Part shown: positions 47,047 through 59,600 of the stretch, piece after piece
Layout of the letters: each line of letters begins with the position of its first letter
Numbering within the stretch: position 1 is the first letter of the stretch
From: Mycocentrospora acerina
Lineage: Eukaryota; Ascomycota; Dothideomycetes; Pleosporales
Assembly (NCBI GenBank): GCA_022701365.1
Contig: JAKUHH010000068.1
Location: forward strand, 249,189 to 313,188
Reading direction: 5' to 3'
Length of the DNA stretch: 64,000 nucleotides
The notes under the pieces: model-generated
What the model was told of the DNA's origin: nothing
The model's database searches: none
What the model saw: the letters and a program-made list of their open reading frames with translations, nothing else
Translations under genes and position numbers: made by a program

Positions 47047-47563
47047 GACACAGGAACGAGAGCGGCAATTGGAGAGTCTGAAGGAGAATTTAGAAGATGA
47101 AGCCAAGCAAAAGAAGCTAAAACGATGCAAGAATTGCGAGTTTGTCGTCAGCGGTCTCATTGAGTAGTTGAACGTGATGGTGTGTAAACGAGGTGCTTTA
47201 GTTGTCAACGAGGACGAAACGGGGGTGGGTAATGGCCTTCTACAGATTACATGCCGGATATGTGGGACTTTGATCACGCATGAACAGTTCAAGGCATGCA
47301 CACTCGATGCTGTGAGGTTTTGAGGGGAGGATAAATGGTGCCAAGGAAACTTCTGGAGCGCGCAGCAAAGCACACACCCCACGTATCTTAGCGCCTCCCG
47401 AGTCGCGTCGTCAACTTTCCTTAGGGGAGGTCAAGCCCAAGAATGCAATCCTGAACAGAAGCCTCATCTCTCGCTGACGACTCTTACCTGACCCTCGTAC
47501 CTGTCCGTCGAGTATTCTCCGCGTCACCAAATATCCTAGCAATCGCTCACCGCCGCCCCCGCC
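47047..47563. promoter_or_regulatory. Divergent promoter region between TDP2-like gene and Arp1
   Basis: A 517-bp intergenic segment between two head-to-head starts. It must hold both core promoters; no clear TATA box is seen. The Arp1-proximal part is C/T-rich just before the ATG. Confidence 0.6.
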
Positions 47564-48882
47564 ATGGGCTCACGACTGCACAATGCGCCGATTGTCATCG
47601 ACAACGGCAGCGGCACAATCAGAGCTGGCTTTGCAGGGGAGGATGTACCAAAATGCTACTTCCCATCCTACGTAGGCCGGCCAAAGCATGTGCGCACAAT
47701 GGCAGGCGCGTTGGAGGGTGATCTGTTCATTGGACCGCAGGCACAGCAATACAGGGGGTTGTTCACGATAAAGTACCCATTGGAGCACGGCATTGTCACA
47801 GAATGGGATGATATGGAGCGGATATGGCAATACGTCTACACAGACGGGCTGAAGACTGTCAGCGAAGATGTGAGTGATGGCTTGGCAGCAACAATGTATA
47901 TCATAAAAGCTGTCGTAATAGTGGCTGACTGATGTCTTCTCACAGCACCCTGTACTACTCACAGAACCTCCGCTAAACCCACGAGAAAACCGTGATACAG
48001 CCGCTCAGATTCTCTTTGAGACATTCAATGTGCCCGCGCTCTACACGTCAATACAAGCTGTTCTTTCACTATACGCCTCAGGAAAGACGACTGGACTTGT
48101 GCTCGATTCTGGAGATGGCGTATCACACGCCGTACCGGTCTTCCAGGGATTCGCGATACCCAACAGCATCAGGAGGATAGACGTGGCAGGAAGGGACGTG
48201 ACGGAGCACATGCAGCAGCTGCTGAGAAGGACTGGGCATGTCTTTCACACCAGCGCGGAGAAGGAAACAGTCAAGAACATCAAGGAGACAACAGGTTACG
48301 TAGCACTCGATCCAGTAAAGGAGGAAAAGGAATGGTCTGGCGCAGCTAGGTCTGAGGGCAAGAGCGTAGACTACACATTGCCTGACGGCAAGAAGCTCAA
48401 GGTGAGTTCCCGACGGCGTGCAATGTTTGAACAAAGACTGATGGAGTCTAGGTTGGCGCAGAACGCTTCCGAGCACCAGAGATTCTCTTCAACCCCCAAA
48501 TCATTGGTCTCGAATGGCCTGGCGTGCACCAGATCGTCGTCGAGTCAATACAGCGAACAGACATGGACCTTCGCAAATCGCTCTACGGCAACATTGTGCT
48601 CTCTGGCGGCTCCACACTGACAAAGGGGTTCGGTAACAGACTGCTACACGAAGTGCAAAGACTGGCGGTGAAGGACATGAGAATTAAGATTCTGGCGCCG
48701 CCAGAGCGAATATACACTACGTGGACCGGCGGTAGCATTCTCGCCGGACTAAGTACCTTCAAAAAGGTAAGTTGTACCTGTTGAGGACGTGCACGTTGGC
48801 AGACTAACACGTGTGGCAGATGTGGGTGGAGAAAGACGAGTGGCAGGAGAACCCAGACATTATCCACACCAAATTCGCCTAG
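47564..48882 (+). CDS. ARP1: Actin-related protein 1 (centractin), dynactin subunit
   Basis: Exons 47564-47869, 47946-48401, 48452-48766 and 48820-48882; 379 aa, matching the family's usual 375-385. Actin-fold motifs are all present: phosphate 1 (IDNGSGTIRAGFAGE), YVGRPKHVRTMAGALEGD, phosphate 2 (LDSGDGVSHAVPV), adenosine motif (VLSGGSTLTKGFG) and TTWTGGSILAGLSTFKKMWV. GRPKHVR with MAGALEGD separates Arp1 from conventional actin. Arp1 polymerises into the short filament of dynactin, which links cytoplasmic dynein to cargo. In Neurospora the orthologue is ro-4, needed for nuclear distribution in hyphae. Confidence 0.96.
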
Positions 48883-50500
48883 ACGCTGCGCAGTGGCTTC
48901 TTAGAGAAGGATTTTCCCCTGCGCTACTCCGCAGCCGTCGTCCCGCCTCCACAAAGTCGCTCGAAAAGTTGCATGACGCTTGTGTAGCGGTGTTAGTCAC
49001 GAAATCGGATTCCAGAACCCGACGACCAAACAGCACAAAGGCACCCTGCACATGGCACCGCGGACGTCCTTACACGATCCACGTTACGTGTCACGCCCGG
49101 TATCCGGTGTGTCATGGCGGGAGTGCTATGTAATAGTGTCTTCCCCCGCATTTTGCTGAGCGAGTTTCCTATTTTGGCGCGTTTGTGACACTTTGATGAG
49201 CATGCATTGTGAGATTTTTGCGCGGGGTTTACGAGGGGAAAGGAAGGAGCGGTACAGTGCATCATCAATGGCGTTAGAACTCGATGGGATACCCTATTGC
49301 GTTATGAACAATGGTCAATCAGAACAATTCTGTTACTTAATAAATGTCGTGATGCGGCAATTAACACGCAAGCACTCAAAGGCATGCTGCCACGCCAAGT
49401 ATCGTGAAATTTGGTCAGCGATGATGCGATTACGATGTGCGACAATAGTCGCAAAACAAAGCGCAATAAACACGCAACGGTAGGAGAATGGGCGGTCGAA
49501 TAATGAGTCCAGCTGGACGGAGATCTGGTTGAAACGGACAAGTATATGCATGCACGTCCTCGGGGTGCATGTCTGGTGACAGGTACCTGAGCACATCCGC
49601 CCCCTAAATTACGCCTAGACTTCACGATGTTCAACGTCATGTGTACACTGCGGTGACTTCCGAGGCAGGGCGGGTTTCGCCAGAGCTGGGAGCTCAGCTC
49701 GACAGCTTTTTTGCGGCTCAGCTACGACTCCAAGGCTTGCGCTCAATAGCGTGCGTGTGGCAATGAAGACGTCTAAGCCAGGCATCATCCAAGAGGTAGG
49801 TACCGTCTAGAAGCATTCAAAGTTTTTCTCGCAGCACGGTCCCGCACTTGTTACGCAGGCACCATGATGGATCTTCGCGGGAAAGAAAACTCTTTTCTTC
49901 CGCCTCCACAGTTTCGCGACGGGCGCTGCGTCGCATCGCGCCTGTTCCAAGGCTGATGGCGTCTTTTCTTACAGCGGTTGCAAAATTTGCGTCGACTTTT
50001 GCAGTGTTTCTCTTACCCCCATTAAACTGTACCTGGCCAGTCGCGTCGGGGTATGACGGTCAGGTGCAGCCAAACGAGGGCGACTATTACGCTATTGAAA
50101 GTGGAACCAAGGCCGCGTGGTGCGAGCTCCGACGTCTTGTGCAAAGCCCTTGTTTGCGTTGTGCGGTGCGCATGATCGAGAGACTGCCGTTAACTGCAAA
50201 GTGCGTGTTGGGTTTGCGCGCTCGTGCGGAACTGTCATGATGTGGTTCGTAGAACTCGGGGGAAAGAAATTTCTCGTAATCCCCTTGGCTAGGATTAACT
50301 TAGAAATCCGGTCTGTGACGAGTCGTCAACGTTTGGTATATAAGACAGACGGCCCTGGTGGTTGTATGCATTCTATTCTCATCCCAACATTCCAAAGATC
50401 TTCCCGCACCTACAGCCCGTTTTACCCCAGATCTACCAGTCGGTTGCTATAGTCGCCACTTGACCACCAAACAACAACAACTTCCATCACAAACATCAAA
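48883..50500. other. Intergenic, 1.6 kb
   Basis: 3' flank of Arp1 and the upstream region of the DUF3602 gene. Open frames up to 130 codons show no domain. No repeat or RNA gene recognised. Confidence 0.5.
50337..50343 (+). promoter_or_regulatory. TATA box of the DUF3602 gene
   Basis: TATATAA lies about 160 bp upstream of the ATG at 50501, with a CA-rich leader (ACCAAACAACAACAAC, then CACAAACATCAAA before the ATG). This is a strong fungal-type core promoter, often seen at highly or inducibly expressed genes. Confidence 0.65.
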
Positions 50501-50971
50501 ATGGTTTCTTTCCACATCACCGAGCCTCACCCATCCGTCGGTTCATCCTACATCATGTACTCTGGCCGTGGCGGTGCCGGCAACCACATTCGCGTCAAGC
50601 CTGCTGAAGTCACCAACGGCGCAACTGCCACTGGCCCAGCTTCGCGCGTCAAGCTCACCCCTCCACCATCCAACGCCTTCTACGCCACTGGCCGTGGTGG
50701 CGCAGGAAACATGCGCAAGGCCGAGCGTGAGCGTGCCATGTTCAGCTTCGATGAGGAGCTCGCCCAGCAAGAGCGTCTGCGATCCCAGCAAGCCCCCGTG
50801 TACCACATCGGACGCGGTGGAGCAGGAAACCTCGTTGATGAGATGAAGCCCCGCTCCCAGCGCCAGAACTCTTCGAGCTCCATCGAGTCCGTTGAGAGCG
50901 AGAAGGATGGCGTGAGGAGGAGCGTCGAGAGCGCATGGAGGAAGATGTCGAGGCAGTTCTCTCACCAATAG
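50501..50971 (+). CDS. DUF3602 protein with three GRGGAGN motifs, 156 aa
   Basis: Single exon. The motif GRGGAGN occurs three times, at residues 22-28, 64-70 and 104-110, each preceded by an aromatic residue two to four positions upstream (Tyr20, Tyr61, Tyr101). This is the hallmark of the fungal DUF3602 family (PF12223). The spacing is nearly regular (42 and 40 residues). The rest is polar and probably disordered, with a Ser-rich run and a basic amphipathic end (SAWRKMSRQFSHQ). The function of the family is not established as far as I know. The TATA box and A-rich leader suggest strong or regulated expression. Confidence 0.88.
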   Translation: MVSFHITEPHPSVGSSYIMYSGRGGAGNHIRVKPAEVTNGATATGPASRVKLTPPPSNAFYATGRGGAGNMRKAERERAMFSFDEELAQQERLRSQQAPVYHIGRGGAGNLVDEMKPRSQRQNSSSSIESVESEKDGVRRSVESAWRKMSRQFSHQ

Positions 50972-52459
50972 GTTCAGAGCTGTTCTCTTTGTCTTTTTCT
51001 TCTTCACTGCACTTGAATCGTTTTTCGCGAGGAGTTTGGGCTGGACATGAGAGCTGGTTCTGATTCTCTCTCTCCTGACGGGCATTTTCAGCATGCATGG
51101 CGTTTGGATTCTCCTCATCTCATCTCATCACATCATTTTCTCTACAACCATCATCATCATCATCATTAGCGCAACAACATAACGATACGACCACCAAAAA
51201 AGTTCATTGTTTTTACCAATCACGACACAACCACCGAGGAATAGCGCCACTTCATCTCAGCATTTTAATATACTAGATGATTTGGAGTCTTCGAGAGAGG
51301 GCTGCATTGTACAAAATGCTTTGTTTTTTGTTTTTGTTTTTAAATTAGCGACACAACCATGGCGACGGATATACCCAGCTGCCGGAGATGGCGAAGATAA
51401 ATGGGTCTAACTACCATTATAATCAATCAGAATATTCTATTGTTCACTCTATGTCTTGATTCTCTTGCTGTGATGTGATGGTTTATTTCATATTGAAATC
51501 TGGAATTGAGGTACTTCTTCAGCCTTTAGTCATCACTTTGTAGGTTCCACTACTCTCTCTTTGTGACGTCGACAACACATTACTTACTGCCCTTGGGGAA
51601 GATTTTTTTCGAGCCAGTGAATATTGGTTTTCACGAGCCATCTGCCATGGAGATTCTGTGCGACCTGAAACTATTCACTTGGAAGAACATGGTTGTTGGA
51701 TTATATATGGCACAGACTGAGAGGCGGAGGTCGCAAGTACAATTATAACGTCCCGTACTATAGCAGCTTGTGCATTGATTACATTTATCAGGTTCGCCGG
51801 AAGCGTGAGTTCTTTGACATGGGTTTTCAACGCCATTTGCAGTGCATTGATGAACATCGGGATAGTTGAATTGTCGCGTGAAACATGACGAATTGGGCTG
51901 GTATACCTATCTTGTTGAGCAGATGGGGGGAGCACCGACAGGAGACATCATTGCTTGTGAGATACTAGTGGAATGAGGAACTTCATATATCTTTGTCTTG
52001 GACTCAACAATAAAGTGATAATGAACCAACGTTTGATGTTCGTATTTCGGGGCACGAACGTGAATTAGTCCAAGCTGTCATCCATCTGATTGGAGAAATC
52101 GAGGTCAGCAAGTCGTGCGATGTCTCTCGTTATTGGTCTCTCACTCTCTTCCATCAATTGTGTGCCATGGAATTATAACATATCAATGTTTCTATTACAG
52201 TGCGTCCTTTGTTGATACGTGCAGCATCGACGCGATGATCAACCGCGGCATCATTCAGGCTGCAGCCGCCACATGAGAGTCCATTGGACCGTCTCAGCCT
52301 CGATATGCATCACTTCAGCCTCAGTCCGGTTTATCTTTTGACCTTCTCAGCTGAGCTGTCTTCATCTTGCCATGTTTCTTCTTGAGCTTTTTTTGTTGAT
52401 ATTTTCGCAACGCACATCCTTGTTGCGAATGTCGATACATTCGGCAAGCGCTTACCACA
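50972..52459. other. Intergenic, 1.5 kb
   Basis: 3' UTR of the DUF3602 gene, including a (CAT)n run at about 51147-51167, then the upstream region of the NACHT gene. No supported gene. Confidence 0.5.
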
Positions 52460-55400
52460 ATGTCTCTCATTGCCTCGAGCGCCGGAAGCCTGAAGCCTGA
52501 AATTCGCCTTGCGGAGGCTGTGTCACAGTTTAAAGCAAGCCTTTCAAGTGAACAAAAAGCTCTGCTCGACGCCAATACATCTCACGCACTGAAAAATAGA
52601 CCGACTGCAAACGATGTAATGCGCTTTACCGCAGAGTTCAATGCCCGTATTTCGGCCAAGGCAGGAGGTCGTTGCTATGGACCGCGCATAGCAAACTTTC
52701 TTCAAGGCGTGCAACAATTTGCCGCTCTCGGAGACATCATTGTCGGAGGTTCACAGAACATGATTGCGTGTGGTGTCTGGTCACTTGTACGCATGTCCTT
52801 GTTGGTACGTATCTGATCTCATTAAGGATTAATTATTTCGGTTAGTATACCATATTACGAACTTCTTAGAATTGCCCGCCTACTTTTGGCGTCTTTTATC
52901 AAACAGGAGTTCCCAAAGATGAGCACAAACAAATGTTGAGCAGTTGAAAATTACGACTATGAAACCTACCAATTCTTGTAAAAACATGCACGTATGATCA
53001 GTCACCATCTAGAGATTGGTATTTGAACAGCCCAGAGCCTCGCTACTGCCCATTTTTTATCACTGGAGACTTGAACAAAAAGCTAGCTTGCTTACACAGA
53101 ATGGTTCTACTGGCTAGTGCTAACAACCATAGGCAACTGTCAATATTTCGTCGTACCTTGAGAACTTGTCTCTACTTCTGATGGAGATAGGCCGTTCGGC
53201 TCCACGGAACCAGGCAATTGCATTCTTATATCCCAAATCTCAGATCCTTCAGTCTCATATGAGCGAATACTTTATTGTGGTAGTACGACTTTGCCACCGA
53301 TTGATGGCTTTCATCCAGAAATCAGCTCTCCGAAAGCTCGCCACTGCGTTGAGTGACTTGGACCTCAAATCCTTCCGAGCGGACCTGGATCTATGGTCAG
53401 GTTTAATCAGAGATGAAATGGGCCTACATGTTGCTCAGCGAATCGAGAGTGAGGCGTGTGATAACTCGCACCTCCGAACTATTTCGAACAACCTATCAAA
53501 ATCCTTTTCTCAGGGGCAAAAACTTGCAAGAAAGTTGCGCATCCTCAGCCTCTGCTCCCAGTATGACTATAGGACGACCTGGAAACAAATTCGCAAGATC
53601 GGGAATACCTGTCTTTTTGTCGACAAGACTGATTATCAAACTTGGAAGACAAGCGTGAATTCGTGCACACTATTACTCACCGGAAAATTGGGATCTGGAA
53701 AGTCTGTTATGATGGCCAACATGGTGGAAGACCTTAGCGTGTATACTAAAGGCGCTGTTGCTACGGTAGCATACTTCTTCTGCAAGCACGATATTCCAGA
53801 AAGTTTGCAGGCACGAAAGATTATTGGTTCATTGGTCCTGCAACTTCTTCAACCTTTACCTGAACTCCCGGATCTCGATATGTCCCATTACAGAGAGCTT
53901 TACTATGATGACCTGTTGAAAATATTACGGATTGCTCTTACACGCAAGCATCTTGCATATATCGTTCTAGACGGGTTGGACCTGTGTTCGCAGGGAGAGC
54001 AGGAGAACGTGATCGAAACACTTGAACAGATTCAGCGGGAACATTCAATACCAATTTGTGTCAGCTATCGACTACAACCAGATACCACGTTGGGGCCGCT
54101 TCTTGAGCGCTTCTCTGCTCTAAAAGTTATGCCTCTTCCAGACAATCAACAAGATATTGAGATGTTTGTCCAGGCAGAGCTAGAGCGTTGTCTAGAGCAG
54201 CGTACTCTAATTGTTGGGGAGCCAGAACTAATACTAGATATACACGAGGCTTTAGTCGGAGGTGCACAAGGAATGTTTCTCTGGGCAGCCCTCCAGATCA
54301 AGTCTTTGTGCGCTTTGCAAACAGATGCCCAGATCAGAGAGGCTTTGTTAAATCTTCCAAAGGACTTGCCAGGCATATATACTCAGATCCTCACTCAATT
54401 ACAGAACTCAGGAGCAACGTATCAAAGACGGATACTTGAACTCATGATTGCGAGTTTGCGACTCCTCACGACAGACGAGATGCGAGAGGCTCTGAGCGTC
54501 GTTGTCGGGAAAACAGACTGGAGCCCTGCCAATCTTCTTAATGACGTACATTCGGCACTGGCTAGTAACTGTGGATGCCTACTAGTCATAGACGAAGAAG
54601 AGATGACGCTACGAATGATACATCCCAGTGTCGAGCAATTCCTCTTGTCTGGATACCGCGATTGGGATGGTAAAGGTATTACAAAAAATGATGCACTCAC
54701 AACCATGACAGACACCATTGCCACCTACGCCAGCTACGATATCTTCAATAGTCAGCTATCCACAATCAGAGTTACGCAACTGCCTATCGAGTCGGCTCCT
54801 TCCCGGATTATTGCCTCCACCTTGGCCCCAATTAAAGGCGCACAAAGTCTTGCCTTGAAGTATTTGAGATCCAGAAAAGACCTCAAAGTCGATATTGGCA
54901 GAGCTGTTAAGGATTTACGCGTATCGACTGATTCCATACTTCCCACACTGCAATTTCAGTACTATGTTAGATTGTTTGGTGTGCAACATATATGCTCTCT
55001 TACTTCGATTTCACCCACTGTAGCAAGTTTGTTTCCCGCGCTGGTAAGATCAGATGCGATTTTATTTCTTCACAGACTAAAATATGAAGACTCAATAATT
55101 GCGGCGATGCTTAACTGCTTTGTGGAAGCGAGGGAGGAAGGGCCACTCGACAGCAATGTTACAGCTCCAACCCCTGTCAAAGGACCAGCCGATCTCGACG
55201 ATCTGTTCTGTCTACTTTTAGAGACTGTCAGATTTGACTTCAACAGAATCTCGTTCATAGAAAGGTCCGCCTTTACTTTATGGGCAACAAAGGTTGGGCA
55301 TGTACGAACCATCAGCCTCCTACTCGTGAGAGAAGATTTCGACGGTGCATGGCTAATGGGACTCTACAATTCGATCTCGATGAAGAAACCAGCCATAGCC

Positions 55401-55703
55401 AAACTTTTGATTGAATCCGACAAGGTGGATGTAAATGCGAATGGAAGTCAAGCTCTGAAGGAAACACTACAGTATCGAGGGAACTTGTACATTCTCAAGC
55501 TCCTGCTCACCTCGGGAAAGCTCAAACCAAGCTTCATAGATGAAAGCAAAGCCTTGGATCTGGCAAGAATGCACCAAAATAGAGATATTATACGGCTGGT
55601 GGAAACAGCAGCAGCCAATAAATGGCATCTCCCACAGGTTAGCGAGACAATTGCGGAGCTTGAGTACCTCCAAGAACTCGAGCAACAAGGTTTCCAGAGG
55701 TGA
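52460..55703 (+). CDS. NLR-like STAND protein: DUF7708, NACHT, degenerate repeats
   Basis: Exons 52460-52804 and 53133-55703, joined across a 328-nt intron with a CTAAC branch site near 53120; 971 aa. The N-terminal block (about 50-220) resembles DUF7708, common in fungal NACHT proteins. The NTPase follows: Walker A LLTGKLGSGKSVMM (about 290-305), Walker B AYIVLDGLDLC and sensor-like PICVSYRLQPD. Then a winged-helix-type region (LPGIYTQILTQL, MLELMIASLRLLTTDEMREAL, RMIHPSVEQFLLS). The C-terminus has ankyrin-like helices (ALTLWATKVGHVRTISLLL, PAIAKLLIESDKVDVNANG, ILKLLLTSGKLKPSF). Such STAND proteins act in fungal non-self recognition and regulated cell death. That role is inferred from architecture; the effector domain is not a recognised killer domain. 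Confidence 0.85.
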
Positions 55704-56681
55704 GAGTTTACTCTTGCATCTCAAACACGAATTTCCACGCCCAGCTGCGACGAAAGACAGAGCTGCGACGGATCCGATAGACGGGCGATGCGGGGATGAA
55801 GATGTTGAAGAGAAAACAAGACATTACATGTTTCGATTGATGAAACGAGAAGAGGGGAAACGAATAAGAGGAAAACAGGGGGGGGGTTTTGAGGATGCAA
55901 GTAAAAAGACAAAGTGGTTTATATGTATTTTCTTCAGAAAATATCAAACTTTGTATTTTTACGATATAAATGTATCTCACTATCTCTCTCTCTCTCTCTC
56001 CCCCCCCCCCCCCCCCACANNNNNNNNNNNNNNNNNNNNNNNNNNNNNNNNNNNNNNNNNNNNNNNNNNNNNNNNNNNNNNNNNNNNNNNNNNNNNNNNN
56101 NNNNNNNNNNNNNNNNNNNNNNNNNNNNNNNNNNNNNNNNNNNNNNNNNNNNNNNNNNNNNNNNNNNNNNNNNNNNNNNNNNNNNNNNNNNNNNNNNNNN
56201 NNNNNNNCCCCCCCCCCCCCCAACAAGTCAACAGACAGACACAATGGAAGCAAACTATACACACCCATATCATAGACACTGCTACAGAAAACCCCTTGAA
56301 TCGTAAATAGAAACGTGTCAGGGAAGGGGGAAAGGAAGAGGCAGAAAAAGGACACAGCACACTTGAAATTTTTTCTTTGAAAAATGTGTTGAATTTGAAT
56401 TCATCGCTTCTATTGTAAGAATATGCGTCTAGTTGAATATCTACGGCATCTCCACCAAATAGGGTAACCATGCATCGCGTCATATCCGGTTCCATTTCAT
56501 TTCACTCCATTCCATCCCACTCCGTATCATGTTGAACAATATCCCTTTATCCGATGTTTAACCCCTGTCCCTTTACCCATAAAAACGCCAATGTATCGCT
56601 TATAGCACAGCATGTAGAATTGTTGAAGAAAACATGCACACCTCCTATCTCTCTATACACAAACACAGCAAGTTTGTTCGT
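55704..56681. other. Intergenic between convergent genes, with assembly gap
   Basis: 3' flanks of the NACHT gene (+) and the folate enzyme gene (-). It includes a (CT)n tract, poly-C runs and an N gap. Apparent ORFs through the Ns are artefacts. Confidence 0.6.
55981..56220. other. Assembly gap in (CT)n/poly-C low-complexity DNA
   Basis: A (TC)n run passes into about 16 consecutive C, then Ns from 56020 to 56207 (188 bases), then another C run of about 13. The true sequence and length across the gap are unknown. A C homopolymer on both sides suggests a long poly-C or poly-C/CT tract that reads could not cross. Confidence 0.95.
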
Positions 56682-59600
56682 TTAGAACATGCCGCTAATC
56701 TCGCCATTCTCAGTGTCGACATCGATGTTCAAGTATCCCGGGGCGGTAGGCAGACCAGGAATGGTTTGGATATCTGCCGCAAGTGCGTACAGGTAGCCCG
56801 CACCAGCTGCCATTCTGACGTCGCGAATGGGGACTGTGAAGCCTGTTGGCGCACCCTTGAGCGCTGGGTCGTGGGAAAGACTGTACTGCGTCTTTGCAAC
56901 GCAGATGGGCAGGTTGCCGAGCCCTTGCTTGACGTAGGTGTCGACCTTCTTCTGTGCAAGCTCCGAGAACTCGACGGCAGAGGCACCGTACATCTGCTTG
57001 GCGATAATTTCCATGCGCTCTTGGACCGTGTTGTCGAGGCCGTAGAGGAGCTTGAAATCGGGCTTGGGCTTGGCTGAGGCGGCGATGATGCCCTTGGCAA
57101 GATCGATGGCACCCTTGCCACCTTCAGCGAAGTGGTTGGCGGGGATGGCATCCTCAGCTCCGGCGGCGATGGCTTCCTCGCGGATGACATCGATTTCGGC
57201 CTGGGTGTCGGTGGCGAAGCGGTTGATGGCCACGACAACGGGGACACCGTATGCCTTGGCGTTTTCAATGTGCTTCTTCATGTTGACGCAGCCGGCGCGC
57301 AGGAGCTCAATGTTCTCCGTGCGGTAGACTTCCTGGAGCTGAGCACCGGGCTTGATATCGGGGCCGCCGCCGTGGACCTTGAGGGCGCGGACAGTAGCAA
57401 CGATGACGACAGTGTCGGGAACGAGGCCAGATGAGCGGCACTTGATGTTGAAGAAGCGCTCGCCTCCCATGGTGAAGTCGAAACCGGCTTCTGTGACAAC
57501 AAAACCAGTCTTCTCGTCGTGGTCCTCGTCAGGCTCAGTACCAGCAAGCTTGAGCGCAAGCTTGTCGGCAATCACGGAAGAGGCGCCGATACTGATGTTG
57601 GCAAAAGGCCCCGCGTGCACGAAAACGGGTGTACCCTCAAGCGTCTGCATCATGTTGGGCTTGATGGCGTCGACGAGGAGAGCAGTCAGAGCACCACCGG
57701 CACCAATGTCGTCGCAGGTGACTGGGTCGCCAGCACGGGAGCTGGCAACAACCATGCGGCCAAGTCGCTCTCGCATATCCGCGAGATCGTTGCTAAGGGC
57801 AAGGATAGCCATGCACTCGCTGGCAACCGAGATGTCGAACCCAGTCTCACGGGTGTGGCCCTTTTCTGTTGCTGCTTGGCCGATGGTGATGTGTCGCAGA
57901 TGCCTGTCGTTGACATCAAGAACGCGTCGCCACGTGATTGTGTCGGGATCAATATCCAACCTGGCAAATTTGCTAATCTCCTCCTCGGTCAGGTCGTCTG
58001 GGTTTGTCTTGTCGATGCCGAGCTTCTTGAGGCGGCGGAACATGACGGGCGCAAACTCGCGTCCGCCCTTCTTGGGAGGCACCAGGCGCTTGTAGAGAGG
58101 GCCGTCCTTTTGTGTGTTCTCGTGGAACATGCGCGTCTCGATGGCAGCGGCGAGCAAGTTGTTGGCGGCGGTGATGGCGTGGATGTCACCAGTGAGATGG
58201 AGGTTGAACTGGTCCATGGGGATGACCTGGCTGTAGCCTCCACCAGCAGCGCCACCCTTGATACCAAAGGTCGGCCCCATGCTGGGTTGTCGCACGTTGG
58301 CAAAGCAGATCCTGCCGAGATGTGCGCCCAGGGCTTGAGCAACACCAATGGTGGTCGTCGACTTGCCCTCGCCGAGCGGGGTGGGCGTGATGCCCGCAAT
58401 GAGAACGTACCGTCCGTTGCGGCGGTAGTCGAGGCGCTTGAGCAGCGAGAGATCGACCTTTGCCTTTGTGGCACCGTAGGGCTCGAGCTCCGAGGACAGA
58501 ATGCCGACCTCCTTGGCGACAGCGGTGATCTGCTTGGGGTGCTGCTTCCTCGAGATGACGTGGTCGGCAGGGATGGGGTCCTCGAGCTTGAGGGGGATGG
58601 GTGAGATCTTGCGCTTCTTCTCGCGGTCAAAGGTGGCGTCGGCCGAGTCGACGAGGTTTTGCAGCAACATGGCGATGGTCATGGGGCCAACACCTCCGGG
58701 GACGGGGGTGATGTGCGAGGCGACCTCGACGGCCGAGTCGTAGTCGACATCGCCGACCAGGCGCTGGCCGCTCTTCTTGGTGTCGTCGGGGATGAAGTTA
58801 GTACCCACGTCAATGACGACGGCACCAGGCTTGAGCCAGTCGCCCTTGACGAACTGGGCCTTGCCGATGGCGGCGACGACAATGTCAGCCTGCCTGATAA
58901 CGTCGGGAAGATTGGCGGTGCGCGAGTGGCAGACGGTGACGGTAGCGTCGGCGTTCTTCAGCAGGTAGCTGACGGGGCTGCCGACAATGTCGCTGCGGCC
59001 CAGCACGACGGCGTTCTTGCCGCTGATGTCGATGCCGGCCTCCTGCAGCAGCACCATGACACCCTTGGGGGTGCAGGGCGTGAACAGCGGCTTGCCACCG
59101 CGCTTGGCCAGCTCACCGATGCTCTGGATGCCGAAGCCATCGACGTCCTTCTCGTCGGCGACGGCCGAGGTAATGGTGTGCTCGGAGATGTGCTTAGGCA
59201 GCGGCAACTGCACGAGGATGCCGTGGACGGCAGGGTCATTGTTGTACTCGGCGATCTGGTACAGCAGGTCGGCCTCGCTGATGTCCTCGGGCAGATGAAC
59301 CAGCTCGCAGTCGATGTTGGCCTCCTCGGCGGCCTTGAGCTTCATGCGCACATATGTCGATGAGTCCGACCTGTCGCCGACTGTCCAGTGTCAGTCTCGT
59401 CGCCTCACACAGCATCACACGGCGCAATGGCGCGGCGGCGACTCACCCTGCACAATCTTCAGGTTTGGCCTGTAGCGCGCATTACCCTCCTGCCTCTTCT
59501 TGATCTGCGCGCCCAGTCGCTCGCGGATGCTCTTCGCAATCGCCGTCCCGTCGATCTTGGTGGCCGTCATGCTGATGCGCGTGCTGCAAAACGTCCTGCT

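Noticed and set aside
47047..47382. Longer N-terminus for the TDP2-like protein
   Set aside because: The upstream frame begins with GTG, not ATG, and the sequence has no conserved features; the ATG at 47046 starts close to the EEP domain at a normal distance.
55540..56495. ORFs running through the N gap
   Set aside because: Ns were translated as X; the frames are not real.
57519..58604. 361-codon + strand ORF opposite the folate enzyme
   Set aside because: Antisense shadow; the minus strand encodes a full C1-THF synthase.
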